From positions 1 through 21,648 of the forward strand of contig CALJUC010000210.1 in assembly GCA_937975585.1 (NCBI GenBank): DNA of 21,648 nucleotides, read 5' to 3'. Source of the stretch: an uncultured Moraxella sp. (GTDB lineage: Bacteria > Pseudomonadota > Gammaproteobacteria > Pseudomonadales > Moraxellaceae). This document shows positions 7,888 through 16,649 of this stretch, in pieces. Position 1 is the first letter of the stretch, and every line of letters starts with the position of its first letter. The notes below the pieces were generated by a model. The model searched no databases. It was not told the DNA's origin and saw only the letters and a program-made list of their open reading frames with translations. Both the position numbers and the translations under genes were made by a program.

Positions 7888-10800
7888 ATGAGCCATTCCA
7901 TGTCGACCCAAGATGTACCTGCTAATCATAACGATACGGACGATAACTTACCGCCTGCGATTCGCTTGCCCTTATCTGGGCGGCATCTGATTGAGGCGTC
8001 AGCCGGTACCGGTAAGACATGGACGTTGACGGGCGTGGTGCTACGTCTGATTGTCGAAGCGGGTTATCCGTGCGATAAAATCATTGCGACGACTTTTACC
8101 CGTAGTGCCGCCGCCGAAATGCGCCAACGTATCCGTGAACGTTTACAGGATTTTTATCGGTTGTTACGCTTGGTGATGAGTAATAGCTATGCAGACGCGC
8201 TCATGGAGGTAACACCTGACGAGCAACCACAAGCTTTGTATCAATGGCTAAAAGACTTGGTAGCTCAAACAGGCGATAAGTTACTGACAGAGGCGGTTGG
8301 CGATCCGATTAATCAGCATTTAATTAAATATATCGCAACCCAAATGTTTGAAAAACCGGCTGCGGTTGAATCGGTCGAAGCTGAGTCTGACAATACCACG
8401 GCAACGGATACTGAGGAGGTCACCACCCGTCAAACACCGCCCAAGGTAAAAGCGCGTCTGGATTTTCGGATTGCTTTGCAGCGCACCAGTACTGCGCTGA
8501 ATCAGCTCGATAGACTGTTTGTCAGTACGTTAGACAGCTTGTGCCAAAAATGGCTGCGCGAATTTAGCAGCGAAACCGGATTTTCACCGGATGTACAGAT
8601 TAGCAGTGACGTACAGCCGATTGTGATTAGCATGATTCATGACCAACTGCGCGCATTTTGGGCGGAGGTACATCGCCAAGAGCCAGAAGTATATCAACTG
8701 ATGCAAGCCAATAAAAAGCTGTATTCAGCGGATACCTATGCCAAAGTCGTTGAGCGTGCGATGAATTTTTATACCGCACCGATTGATAACTTAACGATTG
8801 AGCCGTTGGACTTGGATAGTATTCACGAATTACTCTATAGCGTAACGAACACCAATGATGAAGATTTTAATAAATACTTAGACTTATCTTATCGTGATAA
8901 ACAAGGTTTACAGTATGAATTGAAATCAAATTTTGTACATTGGCCCTTACTAGTAGATGCCTTGAAGAATCAAAATGTTCAGAGTTTAATAAATTTGACA
9001 GGTGAGCCATGGAGTTTATTAAAGGCATTTGGTAATGCATTTACCACAGGACGAGGCTTTAGTGCGAAAAAAAATCAAGAAGTAGAAGCGTTTAAAGCGA
9101 TCCCATTGGTACAAGATGTTTATAAATTGTACTTGGCGAAAGACGAAATTGACCAACACATTGACCAGTTAAATGCGTATTTTACCCAGTTTATCAGCCG
9201 GTATGTCCGCGATAACTTGCCCAAGGTGCTTGAAGCGCAGCGATTAACCACATTTACCTTACAACTTGCGCGCCTAAATCATGCGTTGCAAGGTCATCAG
9301 GGGGCGTCACTCGCGCGCTATATTCGTCATCAATATCCGGTTGCCTTGATTGATGAATCACAGGATATCAATACCGAACAGGCATTGTTGATTGAGCGTA
9401 TTTATTTGAATACCCAAGAAACAAACAATCATCCAAAACCCACTAACACCAGTGAGAAAGCGGTCAAAGAGAACCTGTTTTTGCTATTGGTAGGTGACCC
9501 AAAGCAGGCGATTTATGGCTTTCGTGGTGGTGACGTACATAACTACACCACGCTTAAAAAGTTGTTTAACACCCAGCCGATGTCACTCACCCAAAATCGA
9601 CGCTCGGCCAAGGCATTGATTGACAGTCTAAATGGTTGGTACGGTAATCCTGATGAAATCGCGCCTGACACAGTATTAGATAACAATCAGCCGTACTTTT
9701 TGGGTGAAGAAATCGAGTATAAAACCATCTCGGCCACGCGTGACAAGAGTGATTTGCAAGATACTAAGCTATCAGCAGAACAAAATTCCCAATTACCTGC
9801 TATGTATCACATTAATTTCACCAAAGACCAACCGCTACCATGCGTGGTGCAGCACGGGGATGATGATGTCGTTCAAGCGGATAGCCAACAGAACGATGCA
9901 GAGGATGAGGTACCAACGGTCAATGCCGGTAACGCAATCGCCGCACAGATTTTGGCATTGTTTGACCCAGATTATGGTCAATTTATGCTCGAACAGCGCC
10001 CACTGAGTCTAAGCGACATCTGCGTATTGGCAGCGAAAAACACCCAATTGACTGAGGTTGAGCGCGCGCTACATCAACAAGGTATTGCGACCTTGCGCGC
10101 CGGTAGCCAAAGTGTATTTGCCGATGTCATGGCGCAGGATTTACTGACCTTAATGGCAGCCTTGCTTGCCCCGTATCATAAGTCCAAGCTTAAGACCTTG
10201 CTGCTATCTAAGTTTTTCCGTTTGACCTTAACCCAGGCCAATCAGCTATTTAGCGATACGAGTGAAGTCGCTGAGAGTGAAACTGATACGCGCCAATATC
10301 GTGAATCAATCAATTGGCAACAGTTAGCCAGTCAAATCACTGAGCTGCTCGTATCAGGCGGTGAACGTTGGCAAAAAGACGGTTTTTTGGCCGCGATACA
10401 ATGGCTATTGACCCAAAAATTAAGCTTGCCCGACCAACCAGCTATGCAAACATTTTGGCAACGCTTAGCCAGTGACAAAGATGGCGAGCGACTGCTGATT
10501 GATTTACGTCAACTGCTCGATATTATCAGTGAGTTATGGCATGGGCAGGGAATTGGCGAATATCAGTTGTATGAATGGTATGCGACGCAGGTACAAACCG
10601 CCCCCAAGGAAGAATGGTGTTTGCAACATCGATTACCCTCTGAATCGGGCGTGCAGCTGATGACCATTCATGGCTCAAAAGGCTTAGAATTTCCAATCGT
10701 GTTCGTGGTAGGGCTTGAAAATTCAGTTACTAGCAAATCTACTAAAGCAACCCTGTATCTTTACAGTGCGCCAAAAGTCGATGGGCAAATCTCGCTGTTA

Positions 10801-12729
10801 AGCCGCCGCTTGTCACCGGTGGCAAGCCGGATGGATGAAAATATTGAATGGGATTTTAAAAACATCGAACTCCAATCAACCCTTGAGGAAAAACTACGCC
10901 TGATGTACGTGGCATTGACGCGCGCGCGTGAGCGGCTATATATCGTCACCAAAGCACCAGGTAGCAACTCAAGTAACAATCCGTTAGCAGCCTTTGTCGC
11001 AGATATAAAAAGTTTAACCCTAAAACCAGAAATTACCGATTATGTTACATCTATTAATTTAAATAGCCTAAGCAAATATTTTTCTCAAGAACAAAATTTT
11101 TCTAACTACCAAACACAGCAACCAACGACCCAATCCACGCCAATTGATTATCAGCACAACATCAACACGATTAAAAAAGCTGATTTCAAAGGGTGGGCGA
11201 ATACCAGTTTTACCGCGCTATCCCGTTATGTCAATCAGCAGCGCTATGATATGGCCGTCCATGAACCAGATTATGATGGATTGGATAATAGTAGCAACTT
11301 GGACAATGATGCTGAAATGCTGGATTCGCAGCAAGAAGTCCAAGTAGTGTTACAGGCGAATTTACCTGATATCAAAGGGCTATGGTTACCAAAAATACCA
11401 CTAGTAGCAACACCAGAATTAGAACTTGAGAAAACGCAGCCATTAGAGAACGTTGTCCCAACCTTTGATAATGTTGTTATGCAAAGTCAGCCGATCAGTA
11501 TTGATTTCATAAGTCATGATTTGCCACCCAATTGGCATCAACTACCCGATAGTATAGCCCCATCAGATAGGGGGAATACTTTTGAGACTGAGTTTGATGC
11601 TCACGAAATCCAACAAAATTGGCCTCCTTATACTGACGAACCCATACCTGATATGCCCGTTGACGATATGGGAACCTATCCGATGACAGAGCCGATGGAC
11701 GATGTATGGCTAAATGATAATGAGTTTGAGCCAGTCTATGAGATGAATTATACGTTTGGTACCGATGATGCAGCGGATATTTTATTAGACAGTATACCGG
11801 CTGTATTGCCATATCCTGAACAGTTATCGGAGGGTAGCAACTTTGATGAGCGTCAGTTATTACGGTTTCGCTTTGAAAAAGGTGCCAGTGCCGGTACATT
11901 TTTGCATAAAGTGCTTGAGGATTTAGCCAATAGCCACATTGACGATAGTCACGACACGCAATCTACCTATGCTGAAGGTGGGGTGGGTGAGTGGCAGCCA
12001 CCAGCGCGTTGGGCAATCTTGGTGGATAGGACATTGCGCCGCCAGCAACTACCAAACCAATATTACTCGAATATTTTGGCCAGTGAAGGTAAAGTAGCCA
12101 ATCAAGTCACGGACGTTGAGCCGGAAAAACTAGTAACGCAACAAGAATATCTGGCATTAACGCAGTGGCTTAATGAAGTGATTCACACACCATTACATGC
12201 CTCTGGACAACGACCCAGTGATATCAAGATGCATCATAAAACGGCTGAAATGGGCTTTAATATGCGCTTGAGTCGTTCACTATCGCTTGCTGCGCTCAAT
12301 CAGCTCTTTGCCAGTCAAGGCATTGAGTTAAACCTACAACAGCAGATGAGTCAGCAAAGTTTGTGGCGTTATCTACGCGGTGAAATTGACTTGGTTTATG
12401 AGCATGAGGGGAGGTACTATGTTGTTGATTACAAAAGCAATTACTTGGGCAATACCTTTGATGCTTATCACACAGCGGCCTTAGCACAGTCGATGAGCGA
12501 ACATCGGTATTGGCTACAAGCGGCGATTTACCAAGTCGCGTTACATCGGTTTTTGCAGTTGCGATTGCCGCATTATGATATTAACACCCATCTTGGTGCA
12601 GTAGAGTATGCCTTTATCCGAGGTATGTCGCCTAACTATGTCGCGCATGGGCGACTGGTATGGCAACCGGATAGCGAATTTATCTTAGCATTGGATGCGT
12701 TATTCGGTGCGGATATTGATTTTTCCTAA
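7888..12729 (+). CDS. recB: Exodeoxyribonuclease V beta subunit, RecB
   Basis: RecB is the 3'-5' helicase and only nuclease of RecBCD; it also loads RecA after Chi. Superfamily 1A motifs appear in order: Walker A ASAGTGKT (Lys43), Ia TTFTRSAAAEMR, II IDESQD (Asp489, Glu490), III VGDPKQAIYGFRGGD, IV QNRRS, V TIHGSKGLEF (about 926-935) and VI YVALTRARERLYI (about 1005-1017). The C-terminal RecB-type nuclease keeps its metal ligands: His1340 (GTFLHKV), Asp1501 (GEIDLVY), Asp1514 and Lys1516 (VVDYKSN). The 13-residue spacing of the two Asp equals that of E. coli D1067 and D1080. The protein is about 430 residues longer than E. coli RecB (1180). Much of the excess is an acidic linker between motif VI and the nuclease; residues 1229-1302 hold 20 Asp/Glu and no Lys or Arg. 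No Shine-Dalgarno is clear; Met5 is an alternative start. Confidence 0.96.
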   Translation: MSHSMSTQDVPANHNDTDDNLPPAIRLPLSGRHLIEASAGTGKTWTLTGVVLRLIVEAGYPCDKIIATTFTRSAAAEMRQRIRERLQDFYRLLRLVMSNSYADALMEVTPDEQPQALYQWLKDLVAQTGDKLLTEAVGDPINQHLIKYIATQMFEKPAAVESVEAESDNTTATDTEEVTTRQTPPKVKARLDFRIALQRTSTALNQLDRLFVSTLDSLCQKWLREFSSETGFSPDVQISSDVQPIVISMIHDQLRAFWAEVHRQEPEVYQLMQANKKLYSADTYAKVVERAMNFYTAPIDNLTIEPLDLDSIHELLYSVTNTNDEDFNKYLDLSYRDKQGLQYELKSNFVHWPLLVDALKNQNVQSLINLTGEPWSLLKAFGNAFTTGRGFSAKKNQEVEAFKAIPLVQDVYKLYLAKDEIDQHIDQLNAYFTQFISRYVRDNLPKVLEAQRLTTFTLQLARLNHALQGHQGASLARYIRHQYPVALIDESQDINTEQALLIERIYLNTQETNNHPKPTNTSEKAVKENLFLLLVGDPKQAIYGFRGGDVHNYTTLKKLFNTQPMSLTQNRRSAKALIDSLNGWYGNPDEIAPDTVLDNNQPYFLGEEIEYKTISATRDKSDLQDTKLSAEQNSQLPAMYHINFTKDQPLPCVVQHGDDDVVQADSQQNDAEDEVPTVNAGNAIAAQILALFDPDYGQFMLEQRPLSLSDICVLAAKNTQLTEVERALHQQGIATLRAGSQSVFADVMAQDLLTLMAALLAPYHKSKLKTLLLSKFFRLTLTQANQLFSDTSEVAESETDTRQYRESINWQQLASQITELLVSGGERWQKDGFLAAIQWLLTQKLSLPDQPAMQTFWQRLASDKDGERLLIDLRQLLDIISELWHGQGIGEYQLYEWYATQVQTAPKEEWCLQHRLPSESGVQLMTIHGSKGLEFPIVFVVGLENSVTSKSTKATLYLYSAPKVDGQISLLSRRLSPVASRMDENIEWDFKNIELQSTLEEKLRLMYVALTRARERLYIVTKAPGSNSSNNPLAAFVADIKSLTLKPEITDYVTSINLNSLSKYFSQEQNFSNYQTQQPTTQSTPIDYQHNINTIKKADFKGWANTSFTALSRYVNQQRYDMAVHEPDYDGLDNSSNLDNDAEMLDSQQEVQVVLQANLPDIKGLWLPKIPLVATPELELEKTQPLENVVPTFDNVVMQSQPISIDFISHDLPPNWHQLPDSIAPSDRGNTFETEFDAHEIQQNWPPYTDEPIPDMPVDDMGTYPMTEPMDDVWLNDNEFEPVYEMNYTFGTDDAADILLDSIPAVLPYPEQLSEGSNFDERQLLRFRFEKGASAGTFLHKVLEDLANSHIDDSHDTQSTYAEGGVGEWQPPARWAILVDRTLRRQQLPNQYYSNILASEGKVANQVTDVEPEKLVTQQEYLALTQWLNEVIHTPLHASGQRPSDIKMHHKTAEMGFNMRLSRSLSLAALNQLFASQGIELNLQQQMSQQSLWRYLRGEIDLVYEHEGRYYVVDYKSNYLGNTFDAYHTAALAQSMSEHRYWLQAAIYQVALHRFLQLRLPHYDINTHLGAVEYAFIRGMSPNYVAHGRLVWQPDSEFILALDALFGADIDFS

Positions 12730-12799
12730 TGGTAAAGTAATGAGTAATAACCGTCATTAAATAAAATAGCCTAAATATAAAAAGGCAACAAGGTAAATT

Positions 12800-14866
12800 A
12801 TGCAAACAAAGACTAATAACCAGCCAAATCAATCTAGTGATAACAGCCATGCTGAGCAACTATTGGTGTTGGTACAATTTATCGAACGTCGCCAACAACA
12901 AAAACAAAAGTTAACCTTATCTAAAATAAATAGCCTAAGCAAAAATAATCAAAACAAACCAAAAAAATCAAAAGAAAAATCTGTGCCAAAACAAGAAAAT
13001 GAGTTAGAAAATCTTTATCAACAAAGTAGTCTAGCGCTTAATAAATTGGTCAAGTTATTAAGTGAGCAATTAAGCGAAGGGCATACGGTCTATACATTGG
13101 CAAAAATCACTGAACGGCAATGCGAGTTATTCAAAATTTGGCAGGAACAGGGTTGGCTTACGGTACTCACCCAAGGCAACACAAAAGACAAGACAAATAA
13201 CGTTCTATCAGGCTATCAACCAGTCGCCAATACACCGATTGTCATGCAGGTATTATCAAACCCTAATCTATCGGAAATTAACAGGGCAGGGGGTAATGAT
13301 GATTTCAATCAGCGTGCGGTGTTTTGGTTGCAAAGACAGTGGTATGCTGAACGTCAGCTTGCTAGACAGTTAGTACAGATAGCCCAACGTAGCAACGAAC
13401 AACTCGATTTGACCGAATTTAATACGCCCATAATCAATCATGACAAAAATGACAAAACACCATCAGCCAACATTGAGCAGCAACGTGCCATCGACAATGC
13501 CAGTCGTTTTGCGTTGAGTATTATTACAGGGGGGCCTGGTACAGGGAAAACGTTTACCGTTGCAAAACTAGTAACACGGCTACAACACGCCCATGATGCT
13601 GCATTGGCAAAACAACCACATTTGCCACCATTGTCGATTGCATTGACCGCCCCAACAGGTAAAGCCGCCCAACGCATGCAAGAGTCGTTACTTAACAGTT
13701 TAAATGGTGAGCCTATCAGCTTAGAACCGGCCAAAACATTGCATCGGTTACTTGGTATCGGCGATACTGGTACACCACGCTATTATGCCGATAATCCCTT
13801 ACCGTATGATTTGGTGATCGTCGATGAAGCGTCGATGCTTGGGCTAGAGCTTGCCAGCCTATTGGTCGATGCGATTAAACCAACGGCACGTTTGATTCTC
13901 TTGGGTGATGCCAATCAGCTTGCTGCGGTAGATGCAGGTTCAGTGTTGGCAGATTTATGCCAAGTGCCTGCGTTACAGCCATATCGCACCGAACTAGTGC
14001 AGTCAAAACGTTTTGATGAAAAATCCCAAGTCGGCCAACTTGCCAAAGCCATCGGTCAAACTGTCAACACCTTGTCTGACGAACAAGCTCAACAACAAGC
14101 CAATCGTCAAAAATGGCATTACGTCCGCCAGTTATTAACCAAATCGAGTTTTAATGACAGTTTTCAACGATTTGATAGTGCAAAAAAAGACATCCAAGTA
14201 CCGATTCGTTTTTATCCGATAGAGGAACAAACTGAGCTTTGGCCGGTGTATCAGACACTCGCACAACCGTACCAAGCATTTTTTAATCTGATGCAAACGT
14301 GGTATGTGACACCGCCTGATATTGAAGATATCGCAACACGCCAGCAGTTGTTCTATGTGTTTGATAGTTACCGTATTTTGACCGCAGGCCACCAAGGCCG
14401 TTTAGGCAGTGAAGCGCTTAATAAAAAAATTGGTGAGCGTTATACCCGTGGTGCCAAACTAGGGAAACACCTTGACCTTGATTTTTTTTATCACGGTATG
14501 CCGGTGATGATTAAACATAACGATTATCAACTGGGACTGTTTAACGGTGATATCGGTGTCTGCCTTGAAGTCGATAATACCTTATGGATTTGTTTTCCGG
14601 ATAAAGTGATTAATAGTAGTCGTTTAAGCAGAGAAAGTTGTGATAGGGCGTATGCCATGACTATTCATAAATCACAAGGTTCAGAATTTGAGAATGTTGC
14701 GGTGTGTCTAGATAGTATGCACTCTCGCTTATTAAGTCAAGAATTGGTTTATACCGCTGTGACACGCAGTAAAGGCGGTTTGATGATTGTCAGTCCTGAA
14801 CGTTTGCTGTATCGTGCAGTATTGCAAAAAGGTAATCGCCAAACAGGCTTGGCGTTGCAGTTTTAA
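12800..14866 (+). CDS. recD: Exodeoxyribonuclease V alpha subunit, RecD
   Basis: RecD is the 5'-3' helicase motor of RecBCD and drives fast unwinding before Chi. Visible superfamily 1B motifs are Walker A GGPGTGKT (Lys250), Ia APTGKAAQRM, II IVDEASM (Asp342, Glu343), III LLGDANQLAAVDAGSVLADLC, then RILTAGHQGRLGSE, HNDYQLGLFNGDIG, V MTIHKSQGSEFENV and VI YTAVTRSK (about 651-658). The length is 688 residues against 608 in E. coli. Part of the excess is a Lys/Gln/Asn-rich segment at about 30-65 with ten Lys. AAGGT at 12790-12794 lies five bases before the ATG. The gene follows recB by 70 bases and ends at the terminator at 14884-14920, closing the recCBD unit. Confidence 0.96.
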   Translation: MQTKTNNQPNQSSDNSHAEQLLVLVQFIERRQQQKQKLTLSKINSLSKNNQNKPKKSKEKSVPKQENELENLYQQSSLALNKLVKLLSEQLSEGHTVYTLAKITERQCELFKIWQEQGWLTVLTQGNTKDKTNNVLSGYQPVANTPIVMQVLSNPNLSEINRAGGNDDFNQRAVFWLQRQWYAERQLARQLVQIAQRSNEQLDLTEFNTPIINHDKNDKTPSANIEQQRAIDNASRFALSIITGGPGTGKTFTVAKLVTRLQHAHDAALAKQPHLPPLSIALTAPTGKAAQRMQESLLNSLNGEPISLEPAKTLHRLLGIGDTGTPRYYADNPLPYDLVIVDEASMLGLELASLLVDAIKPTARLILLGDANQLAAVDAGSVLADLCQVPALQPYRTELVQSKRFDEKSQVGQLAKAIGQTVNTLSDEQAQQQANRQKWHYVRQLLTKSSFNDSFQRFDSAKKDIQVPIRFYPIEEQTELWPVYQTLAQPYQAFFNLMQTWYVTPPDIEDIATRQQLFYVFDSYRILTAGHQGRLGSEALNKKIGERYTRGAKLGKHLDLDFFYHGMPVMIKHNDYQLGLFNGDIGVCLEVDNTLWICFPDKVINSSRLSRESCDRAYAMTIHKSQGSEFENVAVCLDSMHSRLLSQELVYTAVTRSKGGLMIVSPERLLYRAVLQKGNRQTGLALQF

Positions 14867-14883
14867 TAACATTAAATAACACG

Positions 14884-14920
14884 AAAAAAAGGTGTCATTT
14901 TAACGATGACACCTTTTTTT
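14884..14920. terminator. Bidirectional intrinsic terminator between recD and hpt
   Basis: A perfect 15-bp stem (14884-14898 with 14906-14920; core GGTGTCAT/ATGACACC) with a 7-base loop carries seven A on the left and seven T on the right. It can stop recCBD transcripts (+) and hpt transcripts (-), whose genes converge here. Confidence 0.92.
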
Positions 14921-14947
14921 GCTTGGCTGTTTACTTCATTGAAGCGA

Positions 14948-15505
14948 TTAGTCTTCTTTTAGCGCATAGATACCCGGCATATGACGTAGATAACCATGAT
15001 AATCCATGCCGCAGCCATACACATAGCGATCTGCTACATCTAGACCGACAAAGTCAACGTTAAAATCGGCTACTTTACGGTCATGTACTTTGTTAAGTAA
15101 GACACAGGTTTTGATTGAATTCGGGTTTTCTTTTTTCAGCTCATCAACCACAACTTTTAGGGTAATACCTTCATCAAAAATATCATCAATGAGCAAAACA
15201 TCCTCGCCCGCTAATGACACATCTGGTTTAAATTTCCATTCTAACTCATTGGTACCGGCATTATTGCGATAGCGTGTCGCATGGATATAGTGCATACGAT
15301 GATAGAACGTAAATTGGGTCAGCAGTTGACCTGCCGGAATCAAACCACCATTCATCACGACCATGACAATCGGGTTTTGCCCCGCATAATGCAAATTGAC
15401 GCTTGCAGCCAAGCGCTCATAAGCGGCAGATACTTCAATACTACTGATTAAGCATTCCGAATTGCGCAATGCTTGTTCGATTTGTTGGTTAGAAAGATGA
15501 GTCAT
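14948..15505 (-). CDS. hpt: Hypoxanthine(-guanine) phosphoribosyltransferase
   Basis: The enzyme transfers the phosphoribosyl group of PRPP to hypoxanthine or guanine in cytoplasmic purine salvage. The PRPP-binding motif VLLIDDIFDEGITL (Asp107, Asp108) is clear. So are VVMNGGLIPAGQLL (49-62) and HATRYRN (75-81), and the C-terminus DFVGLDVADRYVYGCGMDYHGYLR closely follows the Pseudomonas/Neisseria Hpt type rather than E. coli Hpt. The frame is open to 15604, but the extra 33 residues have no family counterpart. The ATG at 15505 gives 185 residues, the usual length, and has AGGTG at 15512-15516 five bases upstream. It converges with recD across a terminator and has its own upstream promoter candidate. 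Confidence 0.93.
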   Translation of the reverse strand: MTHLSNQQIEQALRNSECLISSIEVSAAYERLAASVNLHYAGQNPIVMVVMNGGLIPAGQLLTQFTFYHRMHYIHATRYRNNAGTNELEWKFKPDVSLAGEDVLLIDDIFDEGITLKVVVDELKKENPNSIKTCVLLNKVHDRKVADFNVDFVGLDVADRYVYGCGMDYHGYLRHMPGIYALKED

Positions 15506-15511
15506 AACAGC

Positions 15512-15516
15512 ACCTA
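15512..15516 (-). promoter_or_regulatory. Ribosome binding site that decides the hpt start
   Basis: AGGTG on the minus strand lies five bases before the ATG at 15505. The upstream in-frame ATG at 15604 has no comparable site, so this element supports the shorter protein. Confidence 0.55.
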
Positions 15517-15619
15517 TTGATGATGGCACGGTATTGGCGTGCGTCAAACCTCGCTTATCACGGTATAAGTTACCCGTAGAGAGTAAGTATATATTAAGTG
15601 ACAAACAGAAAAGCCGAGT

Positions 15620-15646
15620 ATTTTATCACGCCCGCCAAGATTGCAA
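15620..15646 (-). promoter_or_regulatory. Candidate promoter of hpt
   Basis: On the minus strand TTGCAA (15646-15641) and TAAAAT (15625-15620) are 15 bases apart, and the -10 carries the TGn extension (TGATAAAAT). Transcription would start near 15613, leaving a leader of about 108 bases. The candidate lies within the long open frame starting at 15604 or just before it, which also favours the internal hpt start. Confidence 0.45.
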
Positions 15647-15676
15647 AGTTTTTTTTACAAACAATTAGTCAAAAAG

Positions 15677-16354
15677 TTATGGATTGGCCTGAAAAATCAA
15701 TGTCGCATAATGCTTGGTAAAACGCTCTAATGATTCTTGCGGCATCTGTGGAATAAGGCGATGCAATGCCACATCAAGCACCTTGCTAATTACACTATCG
15801 GCAACCGGGATAGCACCACGTTTTAATAAATTAAGCGGTAATGTCTTGGTAAAATCTACTAAAAAATGTTGCAACGATACTTGGGTCAACTGGGTAAATA
15901 GTCGCGTCAGATTATCAACTTCCTCACGCCCATGACCTTGTTGTACGCGTTCAATCACAGCAACCAAGTCTGCACCGAGCTTGTCATCAAGTGGCACGCT
16001 AATGCGGCGTTGACCTTGGTTGTCTTTTACCAAGACACGTTTATCAAAAAAGTTAAAACTTGGCAGGACATCAGGGTTGTCAGTCGGGCTCAATACGGTA
16101 TTAATCAGCTTGTCTGTGGTGGTTTCGATAGTATGGCTGACTTTAATCAAGTGTGCTTTACGTTCTGACTCATCAGGTAATGATTCAATCAGTTGAACCA
16201 ACATATTTTCCATTAGCTCTTGGTTGGTCAAATGGGTGATTTTATCGCGATAAACATCATAACGCTCACTGCTTTTATCCGCGATAAGCTGATATGCTTT
16301 ATCAATCGTTTCATTAAGTTCTGCTGATGGCACGAATCCAAAATAATAGGGCAT
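15677..16354 (-). CDS. Conserved-looking hypothetical protein (225 aa)
   Basis: I do not recognise the family. The product is a soluble protein of 225 residues, mostly predicted helix, without cysteine, signal peptide or membrane segment. Features include an N-terminal MPYYFGFVPSAEL, a helix-rich part to about residue 95, a central segment with Phe/Asp/Lys (PSFNFFDKRVLV), and a C-terminal helical part (about 150-222). Codon use resembles the neighbouring genes. No good Shine-Dalgarno is seen before the ATG. It lies upstream of hpt on the same strand, 171 bases away with no terminator between, so some read-through into hpt is possible. Nothing suggests a role in purine salvage. Confidence 0.72.
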   Translation of the reverse strand: MPYYFGFVPSAELNETIDKAYQLIADKSSERYDVYRDKITHLTNQELMENMLVQLIESLPDESERKAHLIKVSHTIETTTDKLINTVLSPTDNPDVLPSFNFFDKRVLVKDNQGQRRISVPLDDKLGADLVAVIERVQQGHGREEVDNLTRLFTQLTQVSLQHFLVDFTKTLPLNLLKRGAIPVADSVISKVLDVALHRLIPQMPQESLERFTKHYATLIFQANP

Positions 16355-16649
16355 AGTGGGTATCTTTTTTATCCAATTTTTGTGATGTTATGTGTTAACT
16401 TATAAGCAGTCATCATGATAACAAGCCAACAATATAAAGGGCAAGGGGTAGCAAGTAACAAAGCCTAACGCACCGCCTAAACCACGTTCACAATCCACTA
16501 TACAAGCAAAATAAAACATGTGTGCTAAAAACGACATATATCGTCGCTTATTATCAATTTGCACAAGCTTATATATAGCACAGTTGTTTATCTTTGGTAC
16601 GCGATATGTTAGATTGTTACTATAACTGCATAATAATGAGACAGGATGT
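16355..16649. other. Divergent intergenic region, no gene found
   Basis: These 295 AT-rich bases separate the minus-strand 225-residue gene from the plus-strand lipoprotein pair and must hold the promoters of both. Several weak elements exist (TTGGTA at 16594-16599 with TACTAT at 16618-16623 for the plus strand; TTATAA around 16400 for the minus strand) but none is convincing. Short palindromes are present, for example ATCATGAT at 16412-16419 and an imperfect one around 16534-16548. I see no tRNA or other RNA gene. Confidence 0.5.

Noticed and set aside
11507..11899. 130-codon open frame antisense to the acidic linker of recB.
   Set aside because: It lies fully inside recB, has no ribosome binding site, and its composition (many His, Tyr, Arg) is what the reverse strand of an Asp/Glu-rich region gives.
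3308..14866. recCBD as part of a phage-defence island.
   Set aside because: The cluster is complete, flanked by housekeeping genes, with no integrase, transposon, toxin-antitoxin or restriction gene nearby. RecBCD here is the normal chromosomal repair enzyme.
15506..15604. N-terminal extension of Hpt by 33 residues from the ATG at 15604.
   Set aside because: The family starts at the position equal to Met34, a ribosome binding site precedes the ATG at 15505, and the best promoter candidate would leave almost no leader for the longer form.
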